In this document: one piece after another, positions 1 through 8,866 of the stretch
Numbering within the stretch: position 1 is the stretch's first letter
Layout: every line of letters starts with the position of its first letter
Source of the DNA: Clostridiaceae bacterium
Lineage (GTDB): Bacteria > Bacillota > Clostridia > DSM-8532
Direction of reading: 5' to 3'
NCBI GenBank assembly: GCA_012719545.1
Contig: JAAYAD010000049.1
Coordinates: 1-38,975 of the forward strand
DNA length: 38,975 bases
Program-made: the position numbers and the translations under genes
Notes under the pieces: model-generated
Databases searched by the model: none
Told to the model about the DNA's origin: nothing
What the model saw: only the letters and a program-made list of their open reading frames with translations

Positions 1-102
1 TAAAATGTGGTCTTTAGGTACTAGGTCATCAATACAAAGATATGTTACTTGCTTACGATTATCTTCCGTCTTTTTATTTAGCGCATAATCACCTTGAAAT
101 CC
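1..102 (-). pseudogene. Transposase N-terminal fragment (IS1182-like), cut by window edge
   Basis: The minus strand is open from a stop at 103-105 down to base 1. It encodes a peptide containing KQVTYLCIDDLVPKDHIL, which resembles the N-terminus of IS1182-type DDE transposases (a 'DDLVPKDHLLRKI' region near the start is usual). The rest lies outside the window. The frame has no ATG. The obvious ATG (84-86, behind AAGGTG) is in another frame and meets a stop after two codons, so a one-base deletion near the start would explain the layout. A TATAAT-like box lies upstream near 132-140. The family call rests on memory of the motif only. Confidence 0.5.
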
Positions 103-171
103 TTATTACATGAGCGTTTCATGTATTTATATTATACCATGATTGTTATGTCCTTAACTACTCTTTTAGAT

Positions 172-199
172 AAAAAAAGCCCACTTTTCAGTGAGCTTT
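172..199 (-). terminator. Rho-independent terminator of the acyltransferase-fold gene
   Basis: On the minus strand AAAGCTCAC pairs with GTGGGCTTT around a short loop and runs into seven T residues. A second, perfect palindrome (AAAGGGGG-TATTAA-CCCCCTTT, 212-233) lies between the stop codon and this hairpin but has no T tail. Confidence 0.75.
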
Positions 200-238
200 G
201 TCTTCAGTCTGAAAGGGGGTATTAACCCCCTTTAATTT

Positions 239-1117
239 TTAGTCCACATCCTCAACTACCGTTTCAGGAGGATTTTCAAGCACCTCAGGGTGTTTTAAAA
301 GGTTCCTGTACAGCTTGAAGGCGGAGGCATAATAATGTCCGTCCACAACTCTTTCATCAGTACTGACGCATACTTTTACATACTTTTTCTCGACTATCTG
401 GTTATCAGACCTTATAACCTTTTCCTTCATCTTTAATCCAAAAGCCACAAAAACACTTGTTGTACCAAATTCATAAAGGTGGTGATAAACAGGCTGAATA
501 CCCACTGAGCCAAGGTCTGTCACAAATACGCTTGCGTGGAACGGGCTGGCTCTGTTTATAACCTTGGGCATCATCCCTATGTAGTCCAATTTTTTCATCA
601 ACCAAACTATAAACTTCACCAAAAAGCCAGGCACCGACATGATAAGCTTTGCCACCTTGTCGGTATCATTTTTTGCGTCCATGCTTTTATTTTCTTCAAT
701 TGCCTTATTTACTTTTTTCACCACGTCCCAAAGGGTATCGGTGGGTTCAAATATTACCTTAAGAGTGGTCTCAGGACTCTCCTCAGTGAGTTCCTTCTTC
801 ATGACAAAGGTTATTGATATTTCATTGCGGGCATATATTTTTTGACCTGCAATAAACCTGTTAATACCTGGCTTTTGGGATATTGTCCTTACCATTGCGG
901 CAATAACCACATGAAGAAAGGAAAGGGGCTCGTCAATTTCGCGCCTCTTTTTTCTTATAAAAGCTTCGGTAGCGCTTATATCGATTTTTTCCTCAAAATA
1001 ATTCTGGGCATCGGTACGAGTCTTCATTATATAAGGAATTATTTTATAAAACGGGTCCAAAGATCTCAACCGTCTGCCGTCATAGCGGTCGCCGAAGCGC
1101 CTTTTAGCCTGAGCCAT
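239..1117 (-). CDS. Stand-alone 2-oxoacid dehydrogenase acyltransferase-fold protein, catalytic His replaced
   Basis: This 292-residue protein resembles the catalytic domain of E2 dihydrolipoyl acyltransferases and chloramphenicol acetyltransferase. It lacks the lipoyl and subunit-binding domains that real E2 proteins carry at the N-terminus. The last third holds the E2-like stretch ending VSTDERVVDGH (residues about 252-261). In active E2 enzymes this motif is DHRxxDG with a catalytic His; here that position is Glu255, while the Asp and Gly (259-260) are kept. Residues 187-215 (SPFHASVFVTDLGSVG and after) match the E2 core. An AAGGGGG ribosome site precedes the ATG. No pyruvate dehydrogenase genes are nearby. 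It may be a non-catalytic relative or use a different chemistry; the substrate is unknown. Confidence 0.7.
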   Translation of the reverse strand: MAQAKRRFGDRYDGRRLRSLDPFYKIIPYIMKTRTDAQNYFEEKIDISATEAFIRKKRREIDEPLSFLHVVIAAMVRTISQKPGINRFIAGQKIYARNEISITFVMKKELTEESPETTLKVIFEPTDTLWDVVKKVNKAIEENKSMDAKNDTDKVAKLIMSVPGFLVKFIVWLMKKLDYIGMMPKVINRASPFHASVFVTDLGSVGIQPVYHHLYEFGTTSVFVAFGLKMKEKVIRSDNQIVEKKYVKVCVSTDERVVDGHYYASAFKLYRNLLKHPEVLENPPETVVEDVD

Positions 1118-1188
1118 CTAAATCCCCCTTAATAATTTTCATATTATGAATCAATAAATTATATTATAACAAATTTTAGCCAATAAAC

Positions 1189-1224
1189 AAAAAGGAGTTG
1201 CCTTTTTGCGGGCAACTCCTTTTT
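1189..1224 (-). terminator. Terminator ending the SASP/Asn-rich peptide unit
   Basis: A perfect 14-bp stem (AAAAAGGAGTTGCC against its complement) encloses an 8-base loop, with T tracts on both sides. It could work in both directions, but only minus-strand genes end here. Confidence 0.8.
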
Positions 1225-1239
1225 GGGAGAAAACGCTAT

Positions 1240-1338
1240 TTATTTCTCGTTTTCGTTGCTGCAATTTTCATTGCGGTTTTCTTTTCTATTCTCTTGGTTA
1301 TTGTTTTCCTTATTTCTGTTCTTTCTGTTTTCGTCCAT
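1240..1338 (-). CDS. 32-residue Asn/Glu/Lys-rich small protein
   Basis: A short reading frame starts at ATG 1338 behind AAAGGAG, with about 10 bases between. It encodes 32 residues beginning MDENRKNRNKENNNQENRKE and ending in NENEK. Composition is almost entirely Asn, Glu, Lys and Arg with one Cys, so it should be disordered and very hydrophilic. It sits 46 bases after the SASP gene on the same strand and is followed directly by a strong terminator, so the two probably share a transcript. The pairing with a spore gene suggests a minor spore-core peptide, but I do not recognise the family. The good ribosome site plus the terminator support a real gene. Confidence 0.55.
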   Translation of the reverse strand: MDENRKNRNKENNNQENRKENRNENCSNENEK

Positions 1339-1384
1339 GATGAACTTTTCTCCTTTCCTGAAAATTCTAGATTCTTAACGTTGT

Positions 1385-1615
1385 TTATTGATTTTTGCTA
1401 AGCATTTCCTCGGCCATCTGTATCATACGTTTTACCATCTGACCACCTATGGGGCCACCTTCACGCCCGTTCTGACTTGAAGGAAGATCACCCTTGTAGT
1501 GGTCATTATTTTCCTTACAGAATTGGAGACGGCCGATCTCTTTGGCACACTCCAGCTTGAATTTTGTCAATGCTTCACGGCTAGAAGGTACGATGGGAGT
1601 TTTTGGTTTTGACAT
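1385..1615 (-). CDS. Small acid-soluble spore protein, alpha/beta type
   Basis: This 76-residue protein is of the DNA-binding alpha/beta SASP family, which coats and protects spore DNA and is broken down by the GPR protease at germination. Visible signatures are SSREALTKFKLECAKEIG in the first half and GREGGPIGGQMVKRMIQMAE in the second, the latter matching the family's GGxxGGxMVKxMIxxAE block. About a dozen residues between the halves (CKENNDHYKGDL) look longer than in classic members. I chose ATG 1615 because AAGGAGGTG lies ideally upstream; an upstream in-frame start at 1687 would add 24 residues not seen in SASPs. Expression in the forespore by sigma-G is expected from the family, but I could not place the promoter. 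Confidence 0.9.
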   Translation of the reverse strand: MSKPKTPIVPSSREALTKFKLECAKEIGRLQFCKENNDHYKGDLPSSQNGREGGPIGGQMVKRMIQMAEEMLSKNQ

Positions 1616-1734
1616 ATTTTTCACCTCCTTACCTAAAGTACTGACAAATTCAAGTGTGTCCATTGAATATTTTTCTCCGATAATCAATTTTTTTTACATA
1701 AAAATATTGGAAATGAATTTTTATGTTTTCTAAA

Positions 1735-1765
1735 TAGAAAAAGGGCCGGGCTTATGCTCCGGCCA
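1735..1765 (-). terminator. Terminator after the chemoreceptor gene
   Basis: On the minus strand GGCCGG and CCGGCC pair around a 9-base loop and are followed by CTTTTTC. It ends the long minus-strand block that begins with the sensor kinase. Confidence 0.75.
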
Positions 1766-1812
1766 GGATGGTAATATGACAAGCATTTTTATTTTTATAT
1801 ACATAGTCTAAA

Positions 1813-3873
1813 TTACACAATGAATCGGGAAACTGCCTCATGTAGCTTAATGGACATCTCATTAAGTTCTTTGGCAAATTTGTTAAGCTCTTCGGATCCC
1901 GCCATCTGTTCTTCTGAGCTTGCGGCCACCTCCTGAGAGGTTCCCGCAGTTTGCTGGGATACAAGCGATACATTTTCAAAGATTTTTAAGGTTTTTGCCT
2001 CCGAGTCGATGATATTTCTGACTGAAAGCTCCATATTGTCGATTTGCTGAGATACGTCATCCATGGAAGAGAGGATTGTCTTGAAAGCTGCTTTTGTATC
2101 CTCGGCGGCTTTAAGCTGCTCACCTATTATTTCACCGGCATTCAGGGTAGCTTCGGTTGTGGCTTCGGTTTCTTTCAGGATTTGGTTTATAATCTCGCTT
2201 ATCATCTGGGGAGCTTCACTGGTCTTGTCGGAAAGCTTTCTAATCTCCTCGGCAACTACGGCAAAGCCTAATCCGGCGCTTCCGGCACGGGCAGCTTCAA
2301 TTGACGCATTCAAAGAAAGCAGGTTGGTCTGTTCTGCTATGTTCTTTATTACATTTATTATTGTTTTTATTTCCTTCATTTTTGCGTTGAGGTTATTCAT
2401 ATCCTCAACAATTTTCTTATTGACGTCATAGGTTGAAAGGGCCTTTTCCTCAAGGTCAGATACCTTTGATAAGGTGGATTCGCTGAGCTGTTTGGTAGCT
2501 TTTACAACCGAAAGGACATTGGCGGTTTCATGGCCTACAGTCTGAATCCCCTCCGACAGCTTACTCATGCATTGCATGCCTTCAGAAACATCTGCCGCCT
2601 GCAGAGCCGCTCCCTGGGCTATCTCCTGTATGGTTTTTGATATTGTCTCTGAAAATGCGTAGCTGTTATCTGAAAGAGTTGCCAATTTTGAGGAGGAGGC
2701 AAGTACCTGCCTTGCGGATTCGCCCACTGTCATTACCAGCAGTCTGATATTGGACACCATGTGGTTGAAGCTGTCAACCAGTTGTCCAATTTCATCCTTA
2801 TGGCTATCGGTTATGCTTAAGGTAAGATTTCCTTCGCTGGCTTCCCTCATGCATTTGGCAAGATTATTCAGGGGCTTTGATACTCCTCCGGCAATGATTA
2901 TTGAGAAGATGAGGGACAGTATAAAGCAGCACAGTGCAATAAACAGAATCTGGGTAAGTATCGTCGTTGATTCCCTGTTAAGATAGCTGTAGGGAACCCT
3001 TCCTACAATATACCAGTCAAGAAGCTTTCCAAGCCTGGATGCGGTATAAATACTGTCATCTATGGATTCTACCTTTACTTCGGAATATTCAAGATTTTGC
3101 ATGGACTCAATTAGCTTATTGTTGTCATACTGGGTATTTGATACTCCCGATGTACTTGTTACAATAAGCCCGTCTTTTGAAATAATAAATAAATCTGACC
3201 CCTCACCCAGATCGATATTTTTTATAACCTCTCTAAAGCCCTCTTCGTTAATCAGTGTGTAGAAAACACCTACGGGACGGCCGCTGCCGCTGGAACCTTC
3301 AGGTATGATTTTTCTGGTAAGAACTATTGCGTTTCCTTTGTCTGGAAGCGTCAGGATGCTCCATTTGGGCAGGGCATCACCTTCTATATTGCTGTCGTAG
3401 AGTTTGTCTATAAATTCCTGATTGGATGTCAGTCCTGAAACCGTATCATAGGAAACAGCTTTTTTACCGTACAATATAATGCCCAAAGACCAAAGATTTT
3501 TTAACGATGATGCCTTTTTCCTGAAAAGGCTCTGGACAGCATTTATTTTTACCTGCTGATCCAAAGTGTCCCTGTTTTCCAGATAGTTTAAGTCATGTAT
3601 TTCCTTAGACATCTGGAATTCCATGGACATCTTTTCGTATTCTGAAAGCACGTTCTGGATATTGATGCTTAGCTGGCCAATAAGCTGCTGGTTGGAATTG
3701 TCTATCTTTGAAGTGATGGCCTGGCTGGAGGCTTTATAGGAAAAGAAGCCTGCAGCAACGAGGGGCAGTAACGACAGTATTAAAAATCCGGCAATCAATC
3801 TTGTCTTGATTCGGGTATTTCGCAGAAAGCTGAATCCCTTTTTAGACTTACTTCCTGCCTTTTTCTTATTCAT
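1813..3873 (-). CDS. Methyl-accepting chemotaxis protein (dCACHE-HAMP-MCP)
   Basis: This 686-residue transmembrane chemoreceptor relays extracellular ligand binding to the CheA/CheW kinase array. The order is: a basic cytoplasmic start; TM1 at about 23-46; an extracellular region of about 255 residues of the Cache type; TM2 at about 304-330; a HAMP domain at about 331-384; and a long coiled-coil signalling domain. The conserved hairpin tip ([21 protein letters not shown], then [19 protein letters not shown]) lies at about 511-555. The gene lies 59 bases after the GH94 phosphorylase stop on the same strand with no terminator between. It may therefore be co-expressed with the sugar genes and sense the same sugar or its loaded binding protein; that link is inference. 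The ribosome site (GGGGG) is weak. Confidence 0.92.
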   Translation of the reverse strand: MNKKKAGSKSKKGFSFLRNTRIKTRLIAGFLILSLLPLVAAGFFSYKASSQAITSKIDNSNQQLIGQLSINIQNVLSEYEKMSMEFQMSKEIHDLNYLENRDTLDQQVKINAVQSLFRKKASSLKNLWSLGIILYGKKAVSYDTVSGLTSNQEFIDKLYDSNIEGDALPKWSILTLPDKGNAIVLTRKIIPEGSSGSGRPVGVFYTLINEEGFREVIKNIDLGEGSDLFIISKDGLIVTSTSGVSNTQYDNNKLIESMQNLEYSEVKVESIDDSIYTASRLGKLLDWYIVGRVPYSYLNRESTTILTQILFIALCCFILSLIFSIIIAGGVSKPLNNLAKCMREASEGNLTLSITDSHKDEIGQLVDSFNHMVSNIRLLVMTVGESARQVLASSSKLATLSDNSYAFSETISKTIQEIAQGAALQAADVSEGMQCMSKLSEGIQTVGHETANVLSVVKATKQLSESTLSKVSDLEEKALSTYDVNKKIVEDMNNLNAKMKEIKTIINVIKNIAEQTNLLSLNASIEAARAGSAGLGFAVVAEEIRKLSDKTSEAPQMISEIINQILKETEATTEATLNAGEIIGEQLKAAEDTKAAFKTILSSMDDVSQQIDNMELSVRNIIDSEAKTLKIFENVSLVSQQTAGTSQEVAASSEEQMAGSEELNKFAKELNEMSIKLHEAVSRFIV

Positions 3874-3932
3874 ATTGGCATACCCCCATTAGATTAACCA
3901 ATAATAAAAGGCAACAAAAATCAATAATTTAT

Positions 3933-6677
3933 TTAATTGTCGTTGTCCAGCACAATGTCTATATTTATTTCATGTTCCTTAAAGGCATCAATATCCTGTC
4001 CGGGTATTCTGACACTTGAAGAATTGATTATGTATTTGTCAAAATTAACACCGCAGATCTTAATCCCGGAAATTTTATAAACCCCGTAATCCAAGCCCTT
4101 GGAATTAACATAATTCACAGTGATTCTTCTGCCTCTGAAGTTTGCTTTACAAGAAGCATAACCCCTGGAATCAAACTGCCCGACTAAAAGCTTAGGCTCT
4201 ATGACAAGATTGCCAAACTCGCCTCGTATACCATACATTTGGGTCAGAACAGTCATAAGAAGCCAGCTTGCAGAACCTGTAAGGTAATGGTACATGCCTT
4301 TTCCTGCCGAATTGAAATATTCAGGTATTCCCGGGTATATGCCCGAAACCGTATAGTTGTTGGACAGTTCAAACAGGGAATTGAAGATATCAAAGGCTTC
4401 TTTGACAAAACCTCTTCTGTAAAGGGCGTTCATGTACATTACAGCCATATGGCAGAATGTTGCACCGTTTTCCTTCTCACCATAAGCAAAGGCAAAGCCT
4501 CTTCCAAAGTTAAGCTTGTTGGGGCCTAAGGGCGTATTGAGCCTGTATCCTCCTGTTACAGGATCCTTAAGGTATTTTCTGCAGGATAGATAGCTTGCCT
4601 CAACCTGGTTTTTGTCGGCAAGACCAAACATGGTGGTAAAGACCTGGGCAGTGAGATTCATTCTGACGCCTTCAGGGAAATCCCCGTCAACTCTTTGCCC
4701 GTCATTGTTGTAATATCCGTTAAAGAAGCCGTCCCCGTCCTTTGTGGTTATAAATTCGTATTTGCGAAGATGGTCGAATATCCATTCTCCCTTTGTTCTT
4801 AAGTCCTTAGCAAGATCCTGAACACTGACCTTTACGGTTCTTCCCGATAATCCTTTGCTTACAGTCTTAAGATAATCCTTTAGAAGCGCTTTTTTATAGT
4901 CAATGCTGTCGTAATCAGGGCAGGAATTTAATGTGTCCAGAAGCATTGCAAGCTCTTCAAATACTTCCACATATTCCATTCCAAGACGATTCTTTGCTTC
5001 AGTTATCAATTCAGCCAATCCAATGAGGTTACTTCCGTAAAGGGCGGTAAAGGCTGTTGACTCGCCCCTCTGACGGGCCATGTCAAGGGTATCGTTCCAG
5101 TCGGCCCCTTCAAGAAGTATGATATTGTGCTCGCCAACATTGAAAAAGCTTGCAAGATGCTGGACAAGCATGTGCTCTAAAAGGATACCGGTATAGACAG
5201 AGCCGTCATTGCAGCGCTGCTTTAGTCCATAGCTTTCATCCCAGGATTCATCCCTTGAAGAAGCACGAAGAATAAGGGCATCCCGGAAATAGGTCTGCTT
5301 TTCATTAAGGATTTCAAAGTCACCGCTCTGGTCGATATAAAGCCTGGTTGTAAGATAGGGCCAGGTTCCATGATCCATCCAGACTCTGGCTATGTTGTTT
5401 CTGTCTGCAATAAACTCACCCGGCTTTGTGCCAATAATGGTGGCATTGGTACCATCCACCCTGACTCCGCCGAAGTTGTCAATAAGTAAATGCCTAACAT
5501 CATTTGGGTCAAGAAGAATCAGTGAGAGACAATCCTGCCAGAGATCACGCCAACCTCTGCCGCCCCTTCCGTAGTCATGGTAGGGAAGAAAGGAGCATCC
5601 GTAAATTTTTCTGAATACGGGCTGAAGGCTGACCCAACGCATCCATTCAGTAAAATTATCAATGCCGGATGAAAATGCGGTTTTGTCCGACAAGTCCTCC
5701 CAGTACTTCCTGTTCTCAGCCAATGCATTATTAAATTTGTCCAGGGAACAGTATTTTTCTCTTATGTCATCAATAGTGCCGAATTGGTCGCAGATTCCTG
5801 TTATTAGGATATAATTCTTTCTTTGACCGGGTTTTAAGGTACAATCATTAAACCTTAAAGCTCCCACATACTCCAAGCCGTCTATATTTTTATCCTTGAA
5901 CAAATCAGGGCTTAAATTTGCCACAACAGCCTCAGGCCAGTCCAATGTTCCAGCGCTTCCAATAAAATCCTGAAGTGAGCCAATTGAACCTATAGGCGGG
6001 GTTCCTGATTCTTCTGCCCCAATGGTGTAATAGATGGTGTTATTGTATTTATGGCCCCTTTCATCAAATACTATCTCGGGTTTTACCGCAATTCCGTGTT
6101 CAAGGTATGTCAGACGGTTAACAAGGGAAGTCACATGCCTGTGGTCCCTTAAGTTATCTGCTGACCTTGCGTACAGGGGAATCGCAGATGTAGGGGTAAA
6201 GGTAACCTCATCTTCACCATTGTTTATGATGCTTATGCACATAAGCTCAGCCAAGTCATCATTTGCAGGCACAAAACTTGTTATTTCAAAGGTAAGGCTG
6301 CACAATGGCTCATGATAAATTAATTTGTGCCATAAAGGGCCTGCCTCTATGGTTCTTTCTGATTTGTCCTCTCCGGTAAATCTTAGGCTGTTCTGCCTTG
6401 CAGAATTGCCTGTGGCAGAAAAAGCACCCTTGCCATGAACATACACCCAGAAGTTTCTCGCAGATCTGGTGTTGTGAAGATCAACTACGGAAACAGGTGC
6501 AAGGGCAAAATGATGCTGATCAATTTTTATGTCTCCGTGGAGAGTGGGGGTGACGGACGACATGAGCCCTGATTTATTGCAGAGAGGAAAATATAGTTCA
6601 TGAATATTGGTTGGATTCTTAAGACGAAATGAACCAAATTCATCAATAAACTCAATTTGAGGTATTATTCTATTCAT
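3933..6677 (-). CDS. GH94 disaccharide phosphorylase (laminaribiose phosphorylase-like)
   Basis: A cytoplasmic glycoside phosphorylase of about 914 residues. GH94 enzymes split beta-glucosides with inorganic phosphate to give alpha-glucose 1-phosphate plus a shorter sugar, which saves ATP. The general-acid motif GADWND has its Asp at residue 526. The phosphate-binding region HYLTGSASW spans 797-805. The N-terminus (KSGLMSSVTPTLHGD, then LHNTRSARNFW) is the GH94 beta-sandwich. Length exceeds cellobiose and chitobiose phosphorylases (about 800) and is close to laminaribiose phosphorylases (about 910), which are also known next to ABC importers. That specificity is inference. I chose ATG 6677 because AAAGG precedes it and it leaves the upstream gene intact; a start at 6770 would overlap that gene. 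Confidence 0.85.
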   Translation of the reverse strand: MNRIIPQIEFIDEFGSFRLKNPTNIHELYFPLCNKSGLMSSVTPTLHGDIKIDQHHFALAPVSVVDLHNTRSARNFWVYVHGKGAFSATGNSARQNSLRFTGEDKSERTIEAGPLWHKLIYHEPLCSLTFEITSFVPANDDLAELMCISIINNGEDEVTFTPTSAIPLYARSADNLRDHRHVTSLVNRLTYLEHGIAVKPEIVFDERGHKYNNTIYYTIGAEESGTPPIGSIGSLQDFIGSAGTLDWPEAVVANLSPDLFKDKNIDGLEYVGALRFNDCTLKPGQRKNYILITGICDQFGTIDDIREKYCSLDKFNNALAENRKYWEDLSDKTAFSSGIDNFTEWMRWVSLQPVFRKIYGCSFLPYHDYGRGGRGWRDLWQDCLSLILLDPNDVRHLLIDNFGGVRVDGTNATIIGTKPGEFIADRNNIARVWMDHGTWPYLTTRLYIDQSGDFEILNEKQTYFRDALILRASSRDESWDESYGLKQRCNDGSVYTGILLEHMLVQHLASFFNVGEHNIILLEGADWNDTLDMARQRGESTAFTALYGSNLIGLAELITEAKNRLGMEYVEVFEELAMLLDTLNSCPDYDSIDYKKALLKDYLKTVSKGLSGRTVKVSVQDLAKDLRTKGEWIFDHLRKYEFITTKDGDGFFNGYYNNDGQRVDGDFPEGVRMNLTAQVFTTMFGLADKNQVEASYLSCRKYLKDPVTGGYRLNTPLGPNKLNFGRGFAFAYGEKENGATFCHMAVMYMNALYRRGFVKEAFDIFNSLFELSNNYTVSGIYPGIPEYFNSAGKGMYHYLTGSASWLLMTVLTQMYGIRGEFGNLVIEPKLLVGQFDSRGYASCKANFRGRRITVNYVNSKGLDYGVYKISGIKICGVNFDKYIINSSSVRIPGQDIDAFKEHEINIDIVLDNDN

Positions 6678-6690
6678 GACCAATAACCTT

Positions 6691-8013
6691 TCATTTCGAA
6701 ATGTTAAGTTTCTGCATGTTAATTGCGAAATCTTCGGGGTCAATCCTTTTAAGGAAAAGATCAGTGACAAGGTCTATATGAGTTTGTGAATCGGATCCCG
6801 ACAAAAATGTGTCCCATGCAAGGAGAAAACCGTCCCGATCTTCAATCAGCTTTGAAATCTCATTAGCCAGGGGACTGATTTTTGCACCGCTGACATCAAA
6901 TTTCCATGCAGGAAGTCCTGCGCCGGAAAGGTAGCTTTCTTTGCAGAAGTTCTCCAGAATGGACACCATGGCATCAACAGCTTCTTTTTTATATTGCGTT
7001 GAGGCACTTATCATGAAATTATCAATAGCCCCTCCAAGAAAACCTTTCTGGTCCCCGCTGGCTCCTTCAAGAACAGGGAAGTTCCTGACAATGACCTTGC
7101 CCTTAACGGCGCAGTCATCCCTTTCCATTGACCCTGCCGCCCAGCTTCCGCCGTAATACATGGGGATTTTGCCGTTTAAGAATTGTGATTCGGCTTCATG
7201 CTGGGTAAGCTGGGTGCACTTTGAGTCGAAGGCTCCGGCATCAATGAGCTGAACGAGTTTTTCTGCCGATTCAATAAATTCGGGCTGAAAGAAGGAAATT
7301 TCCTTGTTGAGGGCTGCAGCGCATTTTTCGATACCCGCAGTACGGACAGCCAGTATATTCTGATAGAATATTCCAGGCCAGCCGTCTTTAAGACCAACAG
7401 CCATTGGAGTGATTTTGTGTTTTCTGAAGGCGGCTACTGCATCCAAAAGCTCATCAAAGGTATCGGGAATTTTAATGTCGTAGTTATTGAAAAGCTCCTC
7501 ATTGCAGTAAAAGATTCCTGCTATCATAAAGGTGGGAAGTGCGTATATCTTGCCGCCGTATGTAAAGTTTTCAAGGCTCCCGGGAACCAGCTTGCTCTTG
7601 ACATTTTCATCAATATATTCGTCAAGAGCCAGAACCTTTCCGGCTTCCACGAAGGGTTTTGCAAATCCTGCCCCCCAGCAGAAGAAGATATCGGGAGCCT
7701 CATTTACAGCAATGGCTGTCCTGATCTTTATTTTATATGTTTCACTTTCGGTGGCGTCAGTTACAATGTGTATTTCCGGATGAGAATCATTCCAGTTTTT
7801 CAATGCCTTTTCAAAGGGCATTTTATTGGAATCGGAATCTGTAGCCCATATATGCCAGAGCTTTAAAGTAATCTGCTGATTTTGAGGAGCAGCCTGTTTT
7901 TCTCCGGTTTCCTCCGATGCTTTTGATGAATAAACCGATGGTACGCAGGCTGTTAATGCAATGAGTGAAATTATTAATAAAATCAGCATTATACGTCTGA
8001 ACACTCTTATCAT
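6691..8013 (-). CDS. Second sugar-binding lipoprotein of ABC importer
   Basis: A 440-residue extracellular solute-binding protein of the family-1 sugar type, anchored by a lipid. The N-terminus is a signal peptide with lipobox LTAC (Cys about 23). The mature part begins with a strand like LKLWHIWATDSDS and has typical blocks such as DIFFCWGAGF and FLNGKIPMYYGGSW. It lies 34 bases after the second permease and 13 before the phosphorylase, so it belongs to the same operon. It is clearly different in sequence from the binding protein encoded upstream of the permeases. It could widen the range of sugars imported or present ligand to the nearby chemoreceptor. Neither can be decided from sequence. 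Confidence 0.88.
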   Translation of the reverse strand: MIRVFRRIMLILLIISLIALTACVPSVYSSKASEETGEKQAAPQNQQITLKLWHIWATDSDSNKMPFEKALKNWNDSHPEIHIVTDATESETYKIKIRTAIAVNEAPDIFFCWGAGFAKPFVEAGKVLALDEYIDENVKSKLVPGSLENFTYGGKIYALPTFMIAGIFYCNEELFNNYDIKIPDTFDELLDAVAAFRKHKITPMAVGLKDGWPGIFYQNILAVRTAGIEKCAAALNKEISFFQPEFIESAEKLVQLIDAGAFDSKCTQLTQHEAESQFLNGKIPMYYGGSWAAGSMERDDCAVKGKVIVRNFPVLEGASGDQKGFLGGAIDNFMISASTQYKKEAVDAMVSILENFCKESYLSGAGLPAWKFDVSGAKISPLANEISKLIEDRDGFLLAWDTFLSGSDSQTHIDLVTDLFLKRIDPEDFAINMQKLNISK

Positions 8014-8047
8014 AATGGGTTACCTCAACGCAGGATAAATTGTCTGT

Positions 8048-8866
8048 TTATGCCTTTACAGCACCGGCAACAATTCCGTCCACGATGTACCGCTGCAGGA
8101 ACACATAGGCGATAATTAGCGGAGCCGCTACCATAATAAGGGCTGCCATTTGCTGGGTCATATCTACCTGATACTGACCCTGGAATACATACAATCCTCT
8201 TGTTATAGGATACAACTCCTTGCTGGAAAGATAAATTATTGCCCTGATAATATCATTCCATACCCCTATAGCGGTAATGATGAACATTGATACCAATGCC
8301 GGTTTCATAAGGGGGATAAGAATTGTAAACATGTATCTGAAATATCCGCAGCCGTCGATGGAAGCCGCTTCGTCAAATTCCTTGGGTATTCCCTTTATAT
8401 ACACGTAGAACATAAGCAAAGGAGTACCTCCGCCGCCTATCATACCAATCATATACCCCAAACGGGTATTATATAAACCTAATCTTAACAAAAGTTGGAA
8501 CTGGGGTATGGTACCGTCAGGCAGAAACATGCTTACAAGAAATAGTCCGAATATTATTGATCCGAATTTTAAATAGCCTCTTGACAGTGGAAATGCCAAA
8601 AAGGTTGCCATCAACATTGAGGCGGTAGTGCAAACAAGCATGTAGAACACGCTGTTGCCGATATATGCAGATATATTGGCCTTTTTAAATGCTTCCACAT
8701 AGTTTTCAAAGTGTATGCTCTTTGCTATTGATATCGGATCCGACATATACTCAAGCTTTGTCTTAAATGATGTATTGAGGGCGTAAAACAGGGGAAAGAG
8801 ATAAATAAACATTATAATGGCTATAAAGGTATATATTAAAACCTTGGCTCCCAGTTTCTTTGTCAT
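8048..8866 (-). CDS. Sugar ABC transporter permease (MalG-type)
   Basis: An inner-membrane subunit of about 272 residues of a carbohydrate ABC importer. It has six predicted membrane segments, beginning with VLIYTFIAIIMFIYLFPL, and the EAA loop EAASIDGCGYFRYMFTILIP that docks the ATPase. The short final stretch (YIVDGIVAGAVKA) is typical of the MalG side of the pair. I chose ATG 8866 because GGAGGG lies upstream and the ATG overlaps the preceding permease stop as ATGA, a sign of coupled translation. A start at 8947 would add 27 residues with no transporter character. Confidence 0.92.
   Translation of the reverse strand: MTKKLGAKVLIYTFIAIIMFIYLFPLFYALNTSFKTKLEYMSDPISIAKSIHFENYVEAFKKANISAYIGNSVFYMLVCTTASMLMATFLAFPLSRGYLKFGSIIFGLFLVSMFLPDGTIPQFQLLLRLGLYNTRLGYMIGMIGGGGTPLLMFYVYIKGIPKEFDEAASIDGCGYFRYMFTILIPLMKPALVSMFIITAIGVWNDIIRAIIYLSSKELYPITRGLYVFQGQYQVDMTQQMAALIMVAAPLIIAYVFLQRYIVDGIVAGAVKA

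Noticed and set aside
6678..6770. 31-residue N-terminal extension of the GH94 protein
   Set aside because: It overlaps the preceding gene and resembles no GH94 start; ATG 6677 has a ribosome site.
7417..7866. 149-residue plus-strand frame
   Set aside because: It is antisense to the second sugar-binding lipoprotein and lacks a ribosome site.
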